Source: Agrocybe praecox
Taxonomy: Eukaryota > Basidiomycota > Agaricomycetes > Agaricales > Agrocybaceae
DNA length: 64,000 nucleotides
Direction: 5' to 3'
NCBI GenBank assembly: GCA_964017145.1
Contig: OZ024847.1
Location: forward strand, 2,728,001-2,792,000
In this document: one piece after another, positions 1 through 11,221 of the stretch
Numbering within the stretch: position 1 is the stretch's first letter
How the letters are laid out: the number at the start of each line of letters is the position of its first letter
Notes under the pieces: model-generated
Database searches by the model: none
What the model saw: the letters and a program-made list of their open reading frames with translations, nothing else
Told to the model about the DNA's origin: nothing
Program-made: the position numbers and the translations under genes

Positions 1-586
1 TACTGACATGCCGTGTTAAGTAATAAGCACTGATCAGATTTGAGCAACAAATTTTGGCAAACCAGTGCTACCTACTGCCAAAAAGCAGAGAACGAGATAA
101 GTGCTCGTCACTGTTGATGACGATGACGAATACAGCGTGGGAGTGTCACTACTATTATAATATATAGAGGAGATATTGAATTAAGTCGTGTTAGAGTACA
201 GGAACAATGATATCAAGTTGCTGTCTAGTACGATCAGTTTGATGGGAGTTGCAGGTGGATTACAAGCGAGCTAATGACGTGAAGACAAAGAAATTGAACA
301 GGCCAATAATCTAGGAGAGAGGAAAAACCAATTGCATGTTCCAAACGAGGGTGGAGTAAGATATGACCGCTGGACGACGATGCTGGCTGGCACAATGGTG
401 GTGGTGAGCAGACAAGCGCGATGCATTTGCTCGGCTGCTAGACCGGACGCCGGGGTCGGCCGTTCGGTTAGACCCCGTGCTATTTCCATAAGGTTCAAGG
501 CATGTTCGTATCCAGCTCCATTACCTCATAGAAATTAAAAATGCATCAACTCTTGTTAGAAGAGAAATACGTACGTCGACACAGTC
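1..586. other. Left-edge non-coding stretch
   Basis: No convincing gene is visible. Short frames overlap on both strands without recognisable protein character. It is AT-rich around 150-170 and lies upstream of the phosphatase-like gene, so it probably holds that gene's promoter and 5' leader. Confidence 0.4.
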
Positions 587-2753
587 ATGGTGCTCATAAC
601 TTTTGCAGTCGTCTTCGCTGGAGCACTAGTCGTTGTTGGTGAACCGACACATTACCCTCCTTTGGCTTCGAACATCAACAATCTCACCTTCGTTCTCAAT
701 GGATCTGGTGCGCCAGGAATATTCAATAGCTCAAGCACCCCCAAGTCAGAATATGGGATATACAATTGGTGTAATATGCCACATGTGAGGGAACAAGAAT
801 ATGTGTAAGTCGACAAGGCGAATATCTGGATTATTCAATCGCGGGGTCTTATTCAATTTTCTTTCCAAACAGACAACCGTCAAATATTTTCACTTTGGAA
901 TATGTGGAAGTGATTCAGCGTCATCACAAGCGCACTCCGTACACGACAAATATTTTTTTCAAAGAAGATGTCCCATGGTCCTGCAACGGGGCCGGCGCGA
1001 CATTTGGATCTACAAGGTTGGTTTGGGTTTGGTAAAATCTGTGGGAGATACGTCTGACACTTTGATCTTTTCAGTCCTAGCGAGCCAGGTTCAGAGGTTT
1101 CTCCAGTGCAGGTCAGTGGGATGTGTACGGTCTGGCGTGTCCGGAATCATAGAGGATCTTTCAGTGGCAAACCTATACCGATGCACAAAATCCATGGACC
1201 AGTACCGTAGGACCAGGTTTTGTCGGCAGCTCGTACGTCGTTCTATTGTACTTCCTTCCCGCCAATTTGACGCGTATTTAGTTGCCAATTTCCCCAAATT
1301 ACAAGTGAAGGCCTTGAAGATAGCATCACTCATGGATCTGTAAGAGTCTCTCTAACTGGAACGAAATTTACCGAAATCGAGACCCCTTACTAGGACCTTC
1401 GATCTGTTTATGCGTTGCGACTCGGTCTTGGACCAAAGTTCGATGAAACGGTTTCCAGGATTCGTTAGTATTTCCCTCGTCAAGCTCTCTCTTTTTTTTC
1501 TAATGAAAATGGCAGGGGTTACGAACAATGTTATTACGTCTCAAGTGGCATCTGGCCTTCTTGCAGGTCTCTTTCCGCTGTCAAATTCGGAACCAATTCC
1601 GGTTCTGGTACAATCTTCGACTTTCGATTCTTTACAGCCCACTTATTCCTGCAATGCTGCTTCGAATCTACGCTCAAACTATATGACCGGAGGTTCTGGA
1701 GCCGTGTGGCAGGCACATTTATCTCAAGTGGCTCCGATTTATGCGCAGCTTGATAACGTGTCTGGAATAGCATCGCAAGACTCGGCGGGCTGGCACCGTC
1801 ACTCTGTTCAGTATGTCATCAAAGGTTTTCTAAGGTTTAACTATTCTCATGACTCTGTGTTTTATATATATGTGTGTAGTTATCATGACAATCTTAGTGG
1901 AAAGCAGTGCCATGGGAAGGCACTTCCTTGCAACTTGAACGATACTTCAGTTTGCGTTTCTCAAGAACTTGTGGGTGCTGTCAATATCAACTAATTCCTC
2001 TAAGCATTTTATACCTTACGTCCTCGAACAGGCCAACACAGTATATCGTCTGGGTAACTGGGAATATTCATATCTATATCGTGATGCACCGGATTCTGCG
2101 AAATATTCCGCACTTCGATTTGGCGCTTGGGTACTGGAACTCAAAGCGCATTTGCAGGATAAAGTTGACAACAAAACAAAGGTAATTGGCACAGTTAATG
2201 CTTTTGATAAATGATTATAACTTGAGTGGCTTAGTTGAAATATGTACATAACGTGCGTCCATTCTAACCAGTTGGCATTACAACTATAACTCAACTCTAC
2301 CCCAGGTTGGTCACGATGACTCGATTTCTCCTCTTCTCGGCTTTTTACAAGTCGACAAGATGGTATGGCCTGGAATGTGAGAATTGACTTTGCTCTGCCC
2401 TATTTCGACGATTTATATAATTATCTTTGATGACTTTTAGGGGTTCAGAGGTACACTCACGCTTCCATGTCAAGCTAAATCATTTCTGACCGCTCTCCTG
2501 AAGATTGTGTTCGAACTTTACAGCACAGGCAATAAATCTAGAAGATATTTCATCCGAGTTCTATGGGGTGGTCAGCCTATGAAGACCTCGACGCCTCTCG
2601 GGACTTTGGATCTGATTCCTCTTGCGGATTTCTTTTCTTGTTCGTGACAATTTATACGTGATAATTGGTTGAAGCTGATTCCAGGATATTTTGCCAGATG
2701 TTGATTTAATGATTGGAAACGCGTCTTCTTTACTCCAAGAATGTAATAAGTGA
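587..2753 (+). CDS. Secreted histidine-acid-phosphatase-like protein
   Basis: This is a multi-exon gene of the histidine phosphatase superfamily (branch 2). Exon 1 (587-804) starts with a hydrophobic signal-peptide-like segment (MVLITFAVVFAGALVVVG) followed by a mature part with NxS/T glycosylation sites. Splicing 804 to 873 in phase gives the core EVIQRHHKRTPY, the place of the usual RHGxRxP phosphohistidine motif. Later exons read CQFPQITSEGLEDSITHG, VTNNVITSQVASGLLAG and NTVYRLGNWEYSYLYRD, all typical of agaric homologues. The acid-base HD dipeptide appears as VGHDDSIS near 2310. The last exon (from 2698) ends at TGA 2751-2753. About ten exons join without a frame break, so the gene looks intact. 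The third motif residue is His instead of Gly, so whether it is a true phosphatase is uncertain. Family: solid. Activity and substrate: unknown. Confidence 0.82.
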
Positions 2754-2911
2754 CGCGGCATCCGTGTTAGCAGCCTTTCCCATTCAGGATATTATTTCCA
2801 TATTTGGTTAAACAGAATGCATTCTTCCTTTTACGAGTCCAGATATGTGGTCCCAAATTCGATTATGATGCCAATTGCGATAGAAACCATTCTTCAAGAT
2901 CTTTTTACTAC

Positions 2912-4671
2912 CTATTTAGGGAGAGCTGGATGCATAAATTCAGATAGTTCGGGCAGAACTTCGGGTCCCTTTGTTGCCAGTGCGAGGGGACTCGGTGCAA
3001 CCAGAGAAATAGCTTTTCCGGTAGATTTTGAGACATATTCCGTAGAGCTGACAGCGGATTGTCGAGCTACAGCCTGCTGGACGACGCGCCTAGACTGTGA
3101 CCAAAATTTTCATAAGTGTTTTCTTCGTATAATGTGTACGAGGACTTACTTGATCCATACTGAACGGCTGTCTACTCATTTGAACCATAGGTGCCCTCTC
3201 AGTCTCAGGGGGAGTCTCAGTTAAACCTTTGGGGATTGTGGTGCTTGAAAATGGTGAGGCCGCCCCATGCATGATTTGTGGAGTAGGATATCCGCCTCTG
3301 CCAGATATAACCGATCTACCCCTGCTCCGGAACCCAGAGTCGAGCTCACTGTCGGCAAAGGCCGCTTGAAGTCGTGGTATATTATTCTTGACGAGTTCGA
3401 TCATGGTAAGCATTTAACGAAAGCTTCACGCGCGAACGTCTCACCTGCTCAGTTTTTCCGACAACCTGACCAATTCCGTCTGCAAGTTGCCATAGTCTGA
3501 CGTTCTTTTTGGAGGTTTCGCTCTCATTGTAGACGTTCTGCGCCTCCATTGAATTAATTTTGGTGCCTCTCTCCTCCAATTGCCGCTGCAATTTTTCTGC
3601 AACGGCATCCATCGACGTCTCTTTCTCATATACATCGTCCACGATTACTTGTTCGAACTCTCCAATCAGTTGCTCCGTCTCGATCGTCTCGACAGCGGAT
3701 CCAACTATATAATCGCCCAACTTGTCCGCCATGAAAAGTGGGAACATCTTCCCACTTTTTACGTCTTTAAGCATGACCATTTAGAAAACAAGGATAGTAC
3801 ATACCCTGTAATGTTGACCAAAGCGGTGTAGAAGTCCACAGCATTCTGCATGTGAAATATCCTCAGCCATATGGGCCCAGGGCAATTGATGACGTGAATT
3901 GGGGTATTTACCTTATACTTGCTAAGGGCTGGTTCGCATGCCACTACAAACTGCCAAAAATATTATTATCGTTAGACATTTTTCCACTATAAGCCTGAAA
4001 TGCTCACCAGTGTGACACCATGCTCGGTCATTTGCCTGGCAAGTTGTAGCGGGTCATTTTCTGACGTTAACAATGAATAAATAACAACATTCGAATTATA
4101 TGGTATGTATCCTTTACTTACGGTCTGGCGATTTTGTGAATCCATCTCCAACTTCGCCAATCCCATGGGGAGGTGCATCAGTGATCAATATGACCATTTT
4201 GATAGCATTGTCCGCCCATTGCATGTCTAACGCACTAGCCAACGCAGCGGTCTGTGCTTCAGGTCCATCACCGCCTCCAGACGCGACGAGAGATGCCAGA
4301 TTCTTCTGCATGACCTCTATATCCGACGTGAATCCAAATGATTTGGTGACATAGGTGTTGTCTTGAGGAGGGTGGTCACGGAATGCGATGAGTCCAAATC
4401 TAATGAGTTCCTTCGAAAGGTTTCCAGACGCCGATATTTTGTCGCAAATATCGCGGATCGCCTTCTTAGCAGCTAGGATGTAGGGACCTTGACTCCCTGT
4501 GGTATCCTGTAAAAATATAATATCCCTAATTTCCGCTCAATCAGTAAAGTAGTCATAATTTGGATCTTATACTCACAATGATTTCCCAGACGCTGTCGAC
4601 GTATTCTGAGAGGAGTTGGAATTGTTACTATTTTCGGCTGCGCGATTGGTGGATGAGAAGAACGAAACCAT
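2912..4671 (-). CDS. von Willebrand factor A domain protein
   Basis: Start ATG at 4671 ([15 protein letters not shown]) with a short Ser/Asn-rich leader, then exon 2 (4122-4525) carries the vWA core. [15 protein letters not shown] supplies the metal-binding MIDAS DxTxS motif. It is followed by [43 protein letters not shown] and [20 protein letters not shown], the conserved fungal cytosolic vWA pattern. Further exons give [18 protein letters not shown], then [18 protein letters not shown] and a helical section around 3440-3760. The C-terminal exons (about 2912-3410) are less certain: simple splicing after the residues KTEQ near 3444 leads to early stops, so the 3' structure may differ. No signal peptide is seen, so it is probably intracellular. 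The role of such proteins in mushrooms is not established; they are expected to bind protein partners through the metal site. Confidence 0.75.
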
Positions 4672-5270
4672 GTCTGGGGGGGAAGATATGTATATCTTAC
4701 TCTCCCTCATGATATTCTGTCTTTATAGCCTCCACGGACCACGGTGCCGAGTACAGTCATATTGAGACTCATCCCACTCATGATGGGTCTGGTGACGCAA
4801 AAGGCTATGAATGTCCAAACCGCCTCAAGTCCATGATATGATAACATACCATTATGCTCAGTTAGACAAAGATATTGGTTCTGACCGGTGACCGTTGAGC
4901 GCTGAGCACTGAGCAGTTAGCCTTCTTACCGTCACTAGAGGCCAGCTACTCGTACCGTGCTAGGGTCAAGCCGGGGCCCGGCCTGTATGATACGCAGTTC
5001 AATATTGTGTGGTTTCAAATCCTCAGATTTTCAGTTGCTCACTTGTACCTTGGAATGTTGTACAGTGCAGATAATCAATGAACAAAACGTCAAGTATAGT
5101 TGTTGGGTCACTTCGAGGAGTCCAATTTATGTCAGTTCAGGGAGGTGCCGGTGGCCGGCGGATATTGCCGAGCACCGCTTTTTTTATGGACTGATGATGA
5201 TGAGAGTCGCAATGAACTAGTCTCTTAGAACAGACCAAATAAACAATGATAGTCGATTGTTATTATATAA
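4672..5270. other. Intergenic stretch upstream of the vWA gene
   Basis: No supported gene. It probably contains the vWA promoter. A small inverted pair (gaacagacc at 5228-5236, ggtctgttc at 5271-5279) sits at the edge of the candidate MITE. Confidence 0.35.
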
Positions 5271-5816
5271 GGTCTGTTCCTATTTGCGGCCACTTGGCGG
5301 GGAGGGTCAATTCGGCGACCTCGGAGAAAAATGTTGCGAGTTTTGAGCATCACGTGAATAAAATGATGATATCTAATCATCTCCATACAAACTCGACGAC
5401 TGTAATGAGACTCGAACGTCACTTGTCTCATTAGAAAAATGGTTTTATATATTATAATATGTTTCCTGTCGTTCTCATATACTATATATACATTTATAAA
5501 TGGACTTGGCATCTCTCAAGCGTCCAGCTACATTGCAACGAGCATACAGATGGAACGGCCTTCGGGTGACCTCCAAGAGAAGGACTTGGGGGTGCTGCTT
5601 TCCACAGACTGCAAAGATGCCATTGCAAAAAGGGTACATAGTGGAACAGTGAGCTTATAATGAAATTATGAACATGGTAATCAACAAAGTTCTGCGTAAC
5701 GAGTCGCGCGCGCGTTGTCTCACGTGTTGCGGTGACCTTAAAGCCGATCGGATTTGGGTTGATTTTATCGCCGAATTGACCCTCCCACCAAAGGCCCTCC
5801 AAATAGAACAAGACTA
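5271..5816. mobile_element. Candidate MITE with terminal inverted repeats
   Basis: The segment starting near 5271 (ggtctgttcctatttg) and the reverse complement of the segment ending near 5816 (agtcttgttctatttg) match over about 45 nt, including a perfect 19-nt core, gggagggtcaattcggcga, at about 5301-5319 forward and 5768-5786 reversed. The interior of about 0.5 kb has no credible coding frame. This fits a non-autonomous DNA transposon (MITE). No clear target-site duplication was found, so the exact ends and the class are not fixed. Confidence 0.4.
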
Positions 5817-6238
5817 GCAATGAACACCGTTCTTCGTTTTGATCCTGAAAGTTGAAATATCCCCGTAAGCTTTGAAAGAACAAAAGAGAGGACTCAAATG
5901 GACCCTCTCTTGTAAAGATTATTCAAGGTAAGAAACATTTCCCTCAGTGAGATACTTGAGTTTAATATATGGTACTAAGGACAGCGCGTAAAATAACTCA
6001 AGTAAAAGAGCAGCTGCTCCTAGAGAACTATTATCTCATATGTCCTACACAGCAGGAAACGGATACACGACGATTGTACTAGCATGATATTTAACATAGA
6101 GCGAGGTTTCTGGAAATGGTCACACCGCATTCGTTTCGATCATAGGAGCGTGGATTAGAAATCTGTGATGTTATGGGATCAGTTCACTTTCATGCGGCCA
6201 GAATACGAGTTACTATGCACCTCGGAGGATAATTTCTC
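5817..6238. other. Non-coding stretch between MITE and lipase-like fragment
   Basis: Nothing supported. The part of a class 3 lipase expected here, downstream of the N-terminal fragment on the minus strand (GHSLG-type serine motif), was not found. Confidence 0.35.
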
Positions 6239-6902
6239 CTAAAAGCCCCCTTCTTGATTCTCGTAAAAAGAGATAAAAAATGAGGTAACATGAAAAAGAT
6301 CGCCTGTACGAGTACCTCTAACCGCGAACTTGATGACATGAAAACTTGGATCCAGTAGAAGATATAGACCGATAGGACGGGAACAGAGTAAATGGCCGAG
6401 AACATCGCAGGTCCTAAGATGCGAATACGCTCCTAAAAGGGTCCCATAATTGTTGCTCAGTGATGATGTGATAGATACATATATCCTTTTCGAACGCACC
6501 ATAAGTAGTTCTTCGTCAAGCTCTTGGAGACTCTGTCTCACGACAATAATGAGGCAGAATCCCCAGCTAACAGGGTCATCCTGAGCCTTATACATATACC
6601 ACCTTGTTTCTGTATTTAGTAGTGGTCTGTGCACAGGAATACCAAGGATTAGATTATACATACATAATCATGGGAATAAGCTAGCAATACAAGATGAGTA
6701 CGAGACTAAAGGCTTCCGACCAGTAAAGAGTATTGGGACGTACTACTTCCAAAGCTCTGCGTTGCCGCTGTGCGAAATCTTTAAGCATGGAGCGCGCTCC
6801 ATGAGAAGGAGTGAGGTCCCCCGCTATTTGCAAGATTTTGTCGTAGTCGGTGAACGTCGATAACAGTAGAGCTGCGCATGCTTTGATAAAGGAGAAATTC
6901 AT
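6239..6902 (-). pseudogene. Truncated class-3-lipase-like gene (N-terminal part)
   Basis: Two minus-strand exons look like the N-terminal cap region of basidiomycete class 3 lipases: an exon from ATG 6902 (DLTPSHGARSMLKDFAQRQ, VVRPNTLYWSEAFSLVL) and one from about 6660 (VHRPLLNTETRWYMYKAQDD, NYGTLLGAYSHLRTCDVLG, FAVRGT). A likely intron lies near 6480. After FAVRGT the frame closes at 6239. The catalytic part with the GxSxG serine, Asp and His is not found in the next 1.4 kb, where a MITE-like element sits. I infer a 3'-truncated relic. The family call rests on remembered pattern and is only moderately sure. Confidence 0.4.
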
Positions 6903-7344
6903 TATGATTATAGCGCGAGGCAGTCTGTTAGGCTAGGGAGTAATAAAAAGGGGGTGAGGGAAGAAAGAATTATCGAAGGAAAATCAGAATAAATAGGATA
7001 AATATTTGGACCAGCCATCCTGACATCTTCTTGAGCACCGCCGACACCAAAAACATTAAAATATTCCCGGAATTAACGTGCCATTTAAACCTTTGATGCT
7101 ATGGTATGGGTCACAGTACGGACTTTCTTACTCGACCCGGACGGACCCTGTCGCAATTTTATACATAATTGCCCGAAAACATGTTGACCGATTGTTCTCC
7201 ATACAGGTGAATGTCGGAGTGTTTCTTGATCAGCTCAAACCTTGAAAATTGATTGGCCGTCTCCTTTACTATTGTCATCAAATGGAAGGAAGGAAAGAAG
7301 ATTATCATTTACACGAGGAAATACGAAGGAGATCTCCCACGCGG
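6903..7344. other. Intergenic stretch
   Basis: No gene supported. It probably holds the 3' region of the alpha/beta hydrolase and former upstream sequence of the lipase-like relic. Confidence 0.35.
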
Positions 7345-8274
7345 TTAAAATTTCTGCAGCCAACTACCCACAACGGACGAGAAAGTTTCGGGGGAGTCAA
7401 TCATGGGCAAATGCCCTGCTCCATCAATTTCCTTGTAGGAGACAGCGAGGACCTTGCTGCGTTCGACATTCCAAGCAGAACAGAGATCTTGAAGGCCCTT
7501 TCCCACATTTCCACCGCCATCCAATGCCCCCGCCACGAATATGACGTTCTTAACATCACTCTTCAGTATATTGACGCCGTGATCGTCGTCGATCAAGTCG
7601 TAATCGCTAAGCGCCCGTGCGCCCGCTGAGAACCCTGCAAGGTTCGTGTTCTCCACCATCTTTCCAACCCATCTGGCACGTTGTCTACCTGTAACAGAGC
7701 TCGTTGTCGCTTGGTTGCATATCGATCCTGGTGGGAACCAGCGCGGTACCGTGATATTCGCGAGCGTGCTCATCCCTTCGCGGTGTGCGAGTTGGATCCT
7801 TTCCTCCCAGGCTTTCTGGTTGCCTGGCGGCGTACGGGGAGCAGTGTCGCAAACCACTATACTCTTGGTTGATTTGAAGATCGCGCCGAATGCGAGCGCG
7901 GTTGCGCCACCCTGGGAAACCCCAATGACTGAGTGAACGGGGCTCGGGATGGAGAGTGCTTCAAGAAGATTGGCGATGTCGGTTGCTAGAAGTAGAATCG
8001 TTACAGGCGGCTGATCTTTGCCTTCTGAGACTGGTGGGAGTGTAGATCGTCCATGACCTCTCTGAGAGTGCAGAAGGAGATTGTAAGTCGTCTTTGAGGA
8101 ATTGTTTGAAGGAAGATCAATGAAGTGGGGTATGATGTAATTCCACATCGTTAGGTCTGTCAGCAGAGAATTTGAGAATACGAGCCAGGGCGCATCGATG
8201 GATGTAATGATTGTTGTTGCGTGAATTGTGTGTGTGGGCGTCAAAGCTGGCGGGAATGAAGGCAAAGAAATCAA
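7345..8274 (-). CDS. Alpha/beta hydrolase (enol-lactonase-like)
   Basis: Uninterrupted 309-residue frame with alpha/beta hydrolase fold features. An early strand (PWLVFSNSLLTDLTMW) is followed by an HSQRGHGRS turn, the nucleophile elbow GVSQGGATAL (Ser about residue 127), an acid-strand candidate (VIFVAGALDGGG) and the catalytic His in GAGHLPMIDSPE near the C terminus. Length and layout match the 3-oxoadipate enol-lactonase/haloperoxidase-like branch, which hydrolyses small esters or lactones. There is no signal peptide, so it is probably cytosolic. It is followed upstream on the same strand by a carboxymuconolactone-decarboxylase-like gene about 200 nt away, which supports but does not prove a role in degrading aromatic intermediates. 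Substrate unknown. Confidence 0.8.
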   Translation of the reverse strand: MISLPSFPPALTPTHTIHATTIITSIDAPWLVFSNSLLTDLTMWNYIIPHFIDLPSNNSSKTTYNLLLHSQRGHGRSTLPPVSEGKDQPPVTILLLATDIANLLEALSIPSPVHSVIGVSQGGATALAFGAIFKSTKSIVVCDTAPRTPPGNQKAWEERIQLAHREGMSTLANITVPRWFPPGSICNQATTSSVTGRQRARWVGKMVENTNLAGFSAGARALSDYDLIDDDHGVNILKSDVKNVIFVAGALDGGGNVGKGLQDLCSAWNVERSKVLAVSYKEIDGAGHLPMIDSPETFSSVVGSWLQKF

Positions 8275-8472
8275 ATGCTAGTATAAATAGATCGTTAGCG
8301 GCCGAATAGAGTAGGAAGTGTTCATTGAATAGGGGTCAGAGTAATCTTTGGAGTCCTTGTAAATTGGGGCCTACAACACACTTGGGTAAATCCTCGGAAA
8401 AGACCATATAATAATCACGAATTACATTACTGAATAACCAAGCTAAGAACTCTGACCCCTTTAAATTGCTGG

Positions 8473-9201
8473 CTATAGAATCGTTCTCACCTCTTTCTTA
8501 TCCACTGGCCAAGGCACCTCGCTGTCTGACATGCCAGCGACGTCCGTTGATAACAGAAAACGAGACACCATATTGTAAGAAGCGACTACCATGGCCGCCT
8601 CGACGTATAGATCATCGATTTTAGCCAGAATTCCCTGCTTATCGAGTGACGGCTCGGCCTTCTCCGCGACAGATAAGAGTTCTCTCTTGAATTGAATGGC
8701 GACCTCCATAGGAACGTGAATGTCGCGAGTGCTGTGATCGGTAAATAAGACTGCCACACTTTGCAGAGGAGTGAGAATCGTTTGGATCGCAGGAAGTGGT
8801 GTTTCCGTATCCCGAATAACATAGAGTTGTCCCGTCGTTAGTCCTTCATTTCGTCCCACAATTTCGTGATGTATCCACTCAAAAGCAGCATGATTGATTG
8901 CTGCTACGCGTAATATCTGTGAGAAAGTATCAAAACGTAAGACTTGCACACGAACATAAAGAATCATGCCTACCATAGCTTCACGAATATCTCCCGGAAG
9001 ATTTCCTTTGTTCCTGACTGCTCCCAGCAAGGAGTTGAATCCACCAGCAATCGGTGGTACGTGAAGCAAGTTGGCATCTAGAGGTGTAATTCCACGGGCG
9101 CCCCTGCGCTCTCGAATAGCGTCCGCATATGGATCTGTTCCTGCGGGAGGATATCTTCCTGGAACGATCCTTGAGGTTCCCAATGGAAACTCCGCTGACA
9201 T
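8473..9201 (-). CDS. Carboxymuconolactone-decarboxylase-like protein
   Basis: Start chosen at ATG 9201 (MSAEFPLGTSRIVPGRYPP); an in-frame ATG at 9240 is possible but adds atypical residues. Conserved patterns include DAIRERRGARGITPLDANLL, FNSLLGAVRNKGNLPGDIRE and INHAAFEWIHHEIVGRNEGL, the fungal CMD/AhpD-like signature. A 57-nt intron near 8920-8980 joins REAM to ILRVAAINHAAFEW. The helical all-alpha fold is expected to work as an oligomer. The CxxC of AhpD peroxidases is absent (E-W-I-H-H instead), which argues for the decarboxylase-like side. It lies next to an enol-lactonase-like hydrolase; the two steps are consecutive in the bacterial protocatechuate branch. Substrate not determinable from sequence. 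Confidence 0.8.
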   Translation of the reverse strand: MSAEFPLGTSRIVPGRYPPAGTDPYADAIRERRGARGITPLDANLLHVPPIAGGFNSLLGAVRNKGNLPGDIREAMVGMILYVRVQVLRFDTFSQILRVAAINHAAFEWIHHEIVGRNEGLTTGQLYVIRDTETPLPAIQTILTPLQSVAVLFTDHSTRDIHVPMEVAIQFKRELLSVAEKAEPSLDKQGILAKIDDLYVEAAMVVASYNMVSRFLLSTDVAGMSDSEVPWPVDKKEVRTIL

Positions 9202-9516
9202 AATGCAGAAAGGTTTAAGGACTTGATGGATGTCGACCAAGGTGTGAGCTAGTAAGAAATCTTATCGATAGCCTCGATTGCTAGGAACAGTGAGATTTGC
9301 AAGTTGAAACTGATCAGTGACATCACCGACCACATGACTGAGTAATAAGTGACCGGTGAGCGATCCTGTGTTTGGAAAAATGAAAAATAATGACATCGAA
9401 GTAATTCTACAGGCCTGAAAGTACTCCTGGTTCAGGTAAGAAAATGTATTGAATAAATAAATATTGACTTGAAACAGTGTAATACCTACACCTGGACACC
9501 ACAAAAACATAACGAT

Positions 9517-10590
9517 TCACTGTGTTTTCTTTTTTGGGGTCTTTTTGACTGCGCTCACAGACTTTAAAGGAGCTTGGGGAGCCAGCCAGTGAGTCTTAAC
9601 CACACGGGCAGCAAAAAGAACACCAAGAACAGCGGTAGCGAGGGACTTTGCGGCGAGGGTATCCAGTGGGGGAAAGTCGGAGTCCGCGTGGGGCTTGCGT
9701 GTTCCCGATAACAGGGGCGAAGACAGTAAGAGTGTGGTATAGGTATGAAGAGATGCGAATGCAGCATGGTTAGTCGTGCTGCTATAAATGAGGGCTATAA
9801 TACACTGGTCAAAGGATTGATGTTTAGATATATGAGAAAGAACACGTACCAACTAAGGATCCTCCCCATATATCAAGAGTGCCTGTCCACCCAGCACCTA
9901 ACCGCAGGAAAGGTGGGGTACTGAATGTCCAACTGGAAGACCAGGTTGACAGAGTGCCTGCAGAGACCCCACCTCCTGAAGAAGCTATGGCGCCTATTAG
10001 CAGGTGCGTGAAGGCAGAATCTCTATATTGTGGAGCGATATTTGGGTGTGAGAGGAGACCTAGACTTCCTGTTATTGCGTTGACGCGTAGTAAAGCGTCT
10101 AATGGCCAAAAAACAGTATCCAACAAAGTAGGATTGAGGAGCTGAGGATTGTGATCGTAAATTCCAGGTTCATCTCAATGATAAATTAGACACGCACATC
10201 AGGGAATACTTGAAATATCGAGGTGAGGAGTAGGTGTACAGAGGCATAGTTGATGGCAGGATGAAATGAATAAAGCATTGGTGGTGGTAATCCAAGGAAG
10301 AAATGCGCTATTAAGCCGCCGCCCCACGACTGCATGCCGTTAGTGGCTTAGATTTTTCACAATAGAAATGAGCGTACCATGATAAGGAAGCCAATGATAT
10401 ACACTCCCCAGGATAAAGGAGTTGTTGACTTTCTCGCGCTTGTTTGGTATATCATCGAAACACGCGCTGCATGCAATGTCGGGGCCAGAGCATATGGAAA
10501 CCACGTTGCATGGACTTTGGTAACATTTAGGTATGCAAGCGCGTTTGCGACGGGCGCCAAATGGTTAGAAACTGCAATGGCCAGCTCCAT
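9517..10590 (-). CDS. Multipass membrane protein, possibly TRIC-channel-like
   Basis: Four exons join cleanly. Exon 1 (10378-10590) begins MELAIAVSNHLAPVANALA. Exon 2 starts at 10329 and reads SWGGGLIAHFFLGLPPPML. Exon 3 reads LLNPTLLDTVFWPLDALLRV, NAITGSLGLL and GAIASSGGGVSAGTLSTW. Exon 4 follows a gttggt donor and ends in a lysine-rich tail (KKTPKKKTQ). The product is about 285 residues with several hydrophobic segments and two glycine-rich GGG turns, resembling the overall pattern of trimeric intracellular cation channels (TMEM38 type) in size, GGG motifs and basic C terminus. This resemblance is my inference. What is firm is a conserved-looking multi-span membrane protein, probably of an internal membrane given the basic tail. 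Confidence 0.55.
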
Positions 10591-11221
10591 GTCGTGGTAG
10601 TTGGGGCTTGAAGAATGTGTGCCAGCTCGTCGCTGGACAACCCCGGTATGCCCATAGATTTGTGGGAGGATTCGGCAATCAATCTGTTTTCACTTACCGC
10701 CTGCCAATAGATCTCGTGATGGAAAACCGCTGTCAGGCGCAAACACACAGAGAACAGTGGAGAGCGAGACCATTAAGCACCGTGTTTGAGATAGTAAGAA
10801 AAGCCGGTGGACGGAAATCTAAAGAGAAAGATAGAAAGAGAAGAAAAAGGGCCGACATCCAAGTGTCGCCAAGGATGGAGAAACTGAAATAGGCTGTGAG
10901 CTTTACACGTGACCGTCGCGTATATCCTGTCGACGCGACTAGGGCTGGGTGATTATAATAAACAAAAAACTGACCATTTTTACAAAAGCAGACGCCTTCT
11001 CTGATCTCAGTCAGATAATGAGGGTTAGAGAAAATTCTGATACCAAGTGAATTAAACCAAGAAGTTCTTCACAAGATCACTGAACCAAACTTGAATGCAG
11101 GAAGAGCACATAGGCTCGGGATATAGAATTATGAGGATATAATGACATCAAATAAAATCCATATACTAAGCAAACTAATCCAATCATAAGCTTCCTTGTA
11201 TCATCATCGCAAAGAAAGAAT

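Noticed and set aside
10608..10892. Plus-strand 94-codon frame between the membrane-protein gene and the hydrophobin arm
   Set aside because: No family resemblance; the last third overlaps the purine-rich outer end of the inverted repeat.
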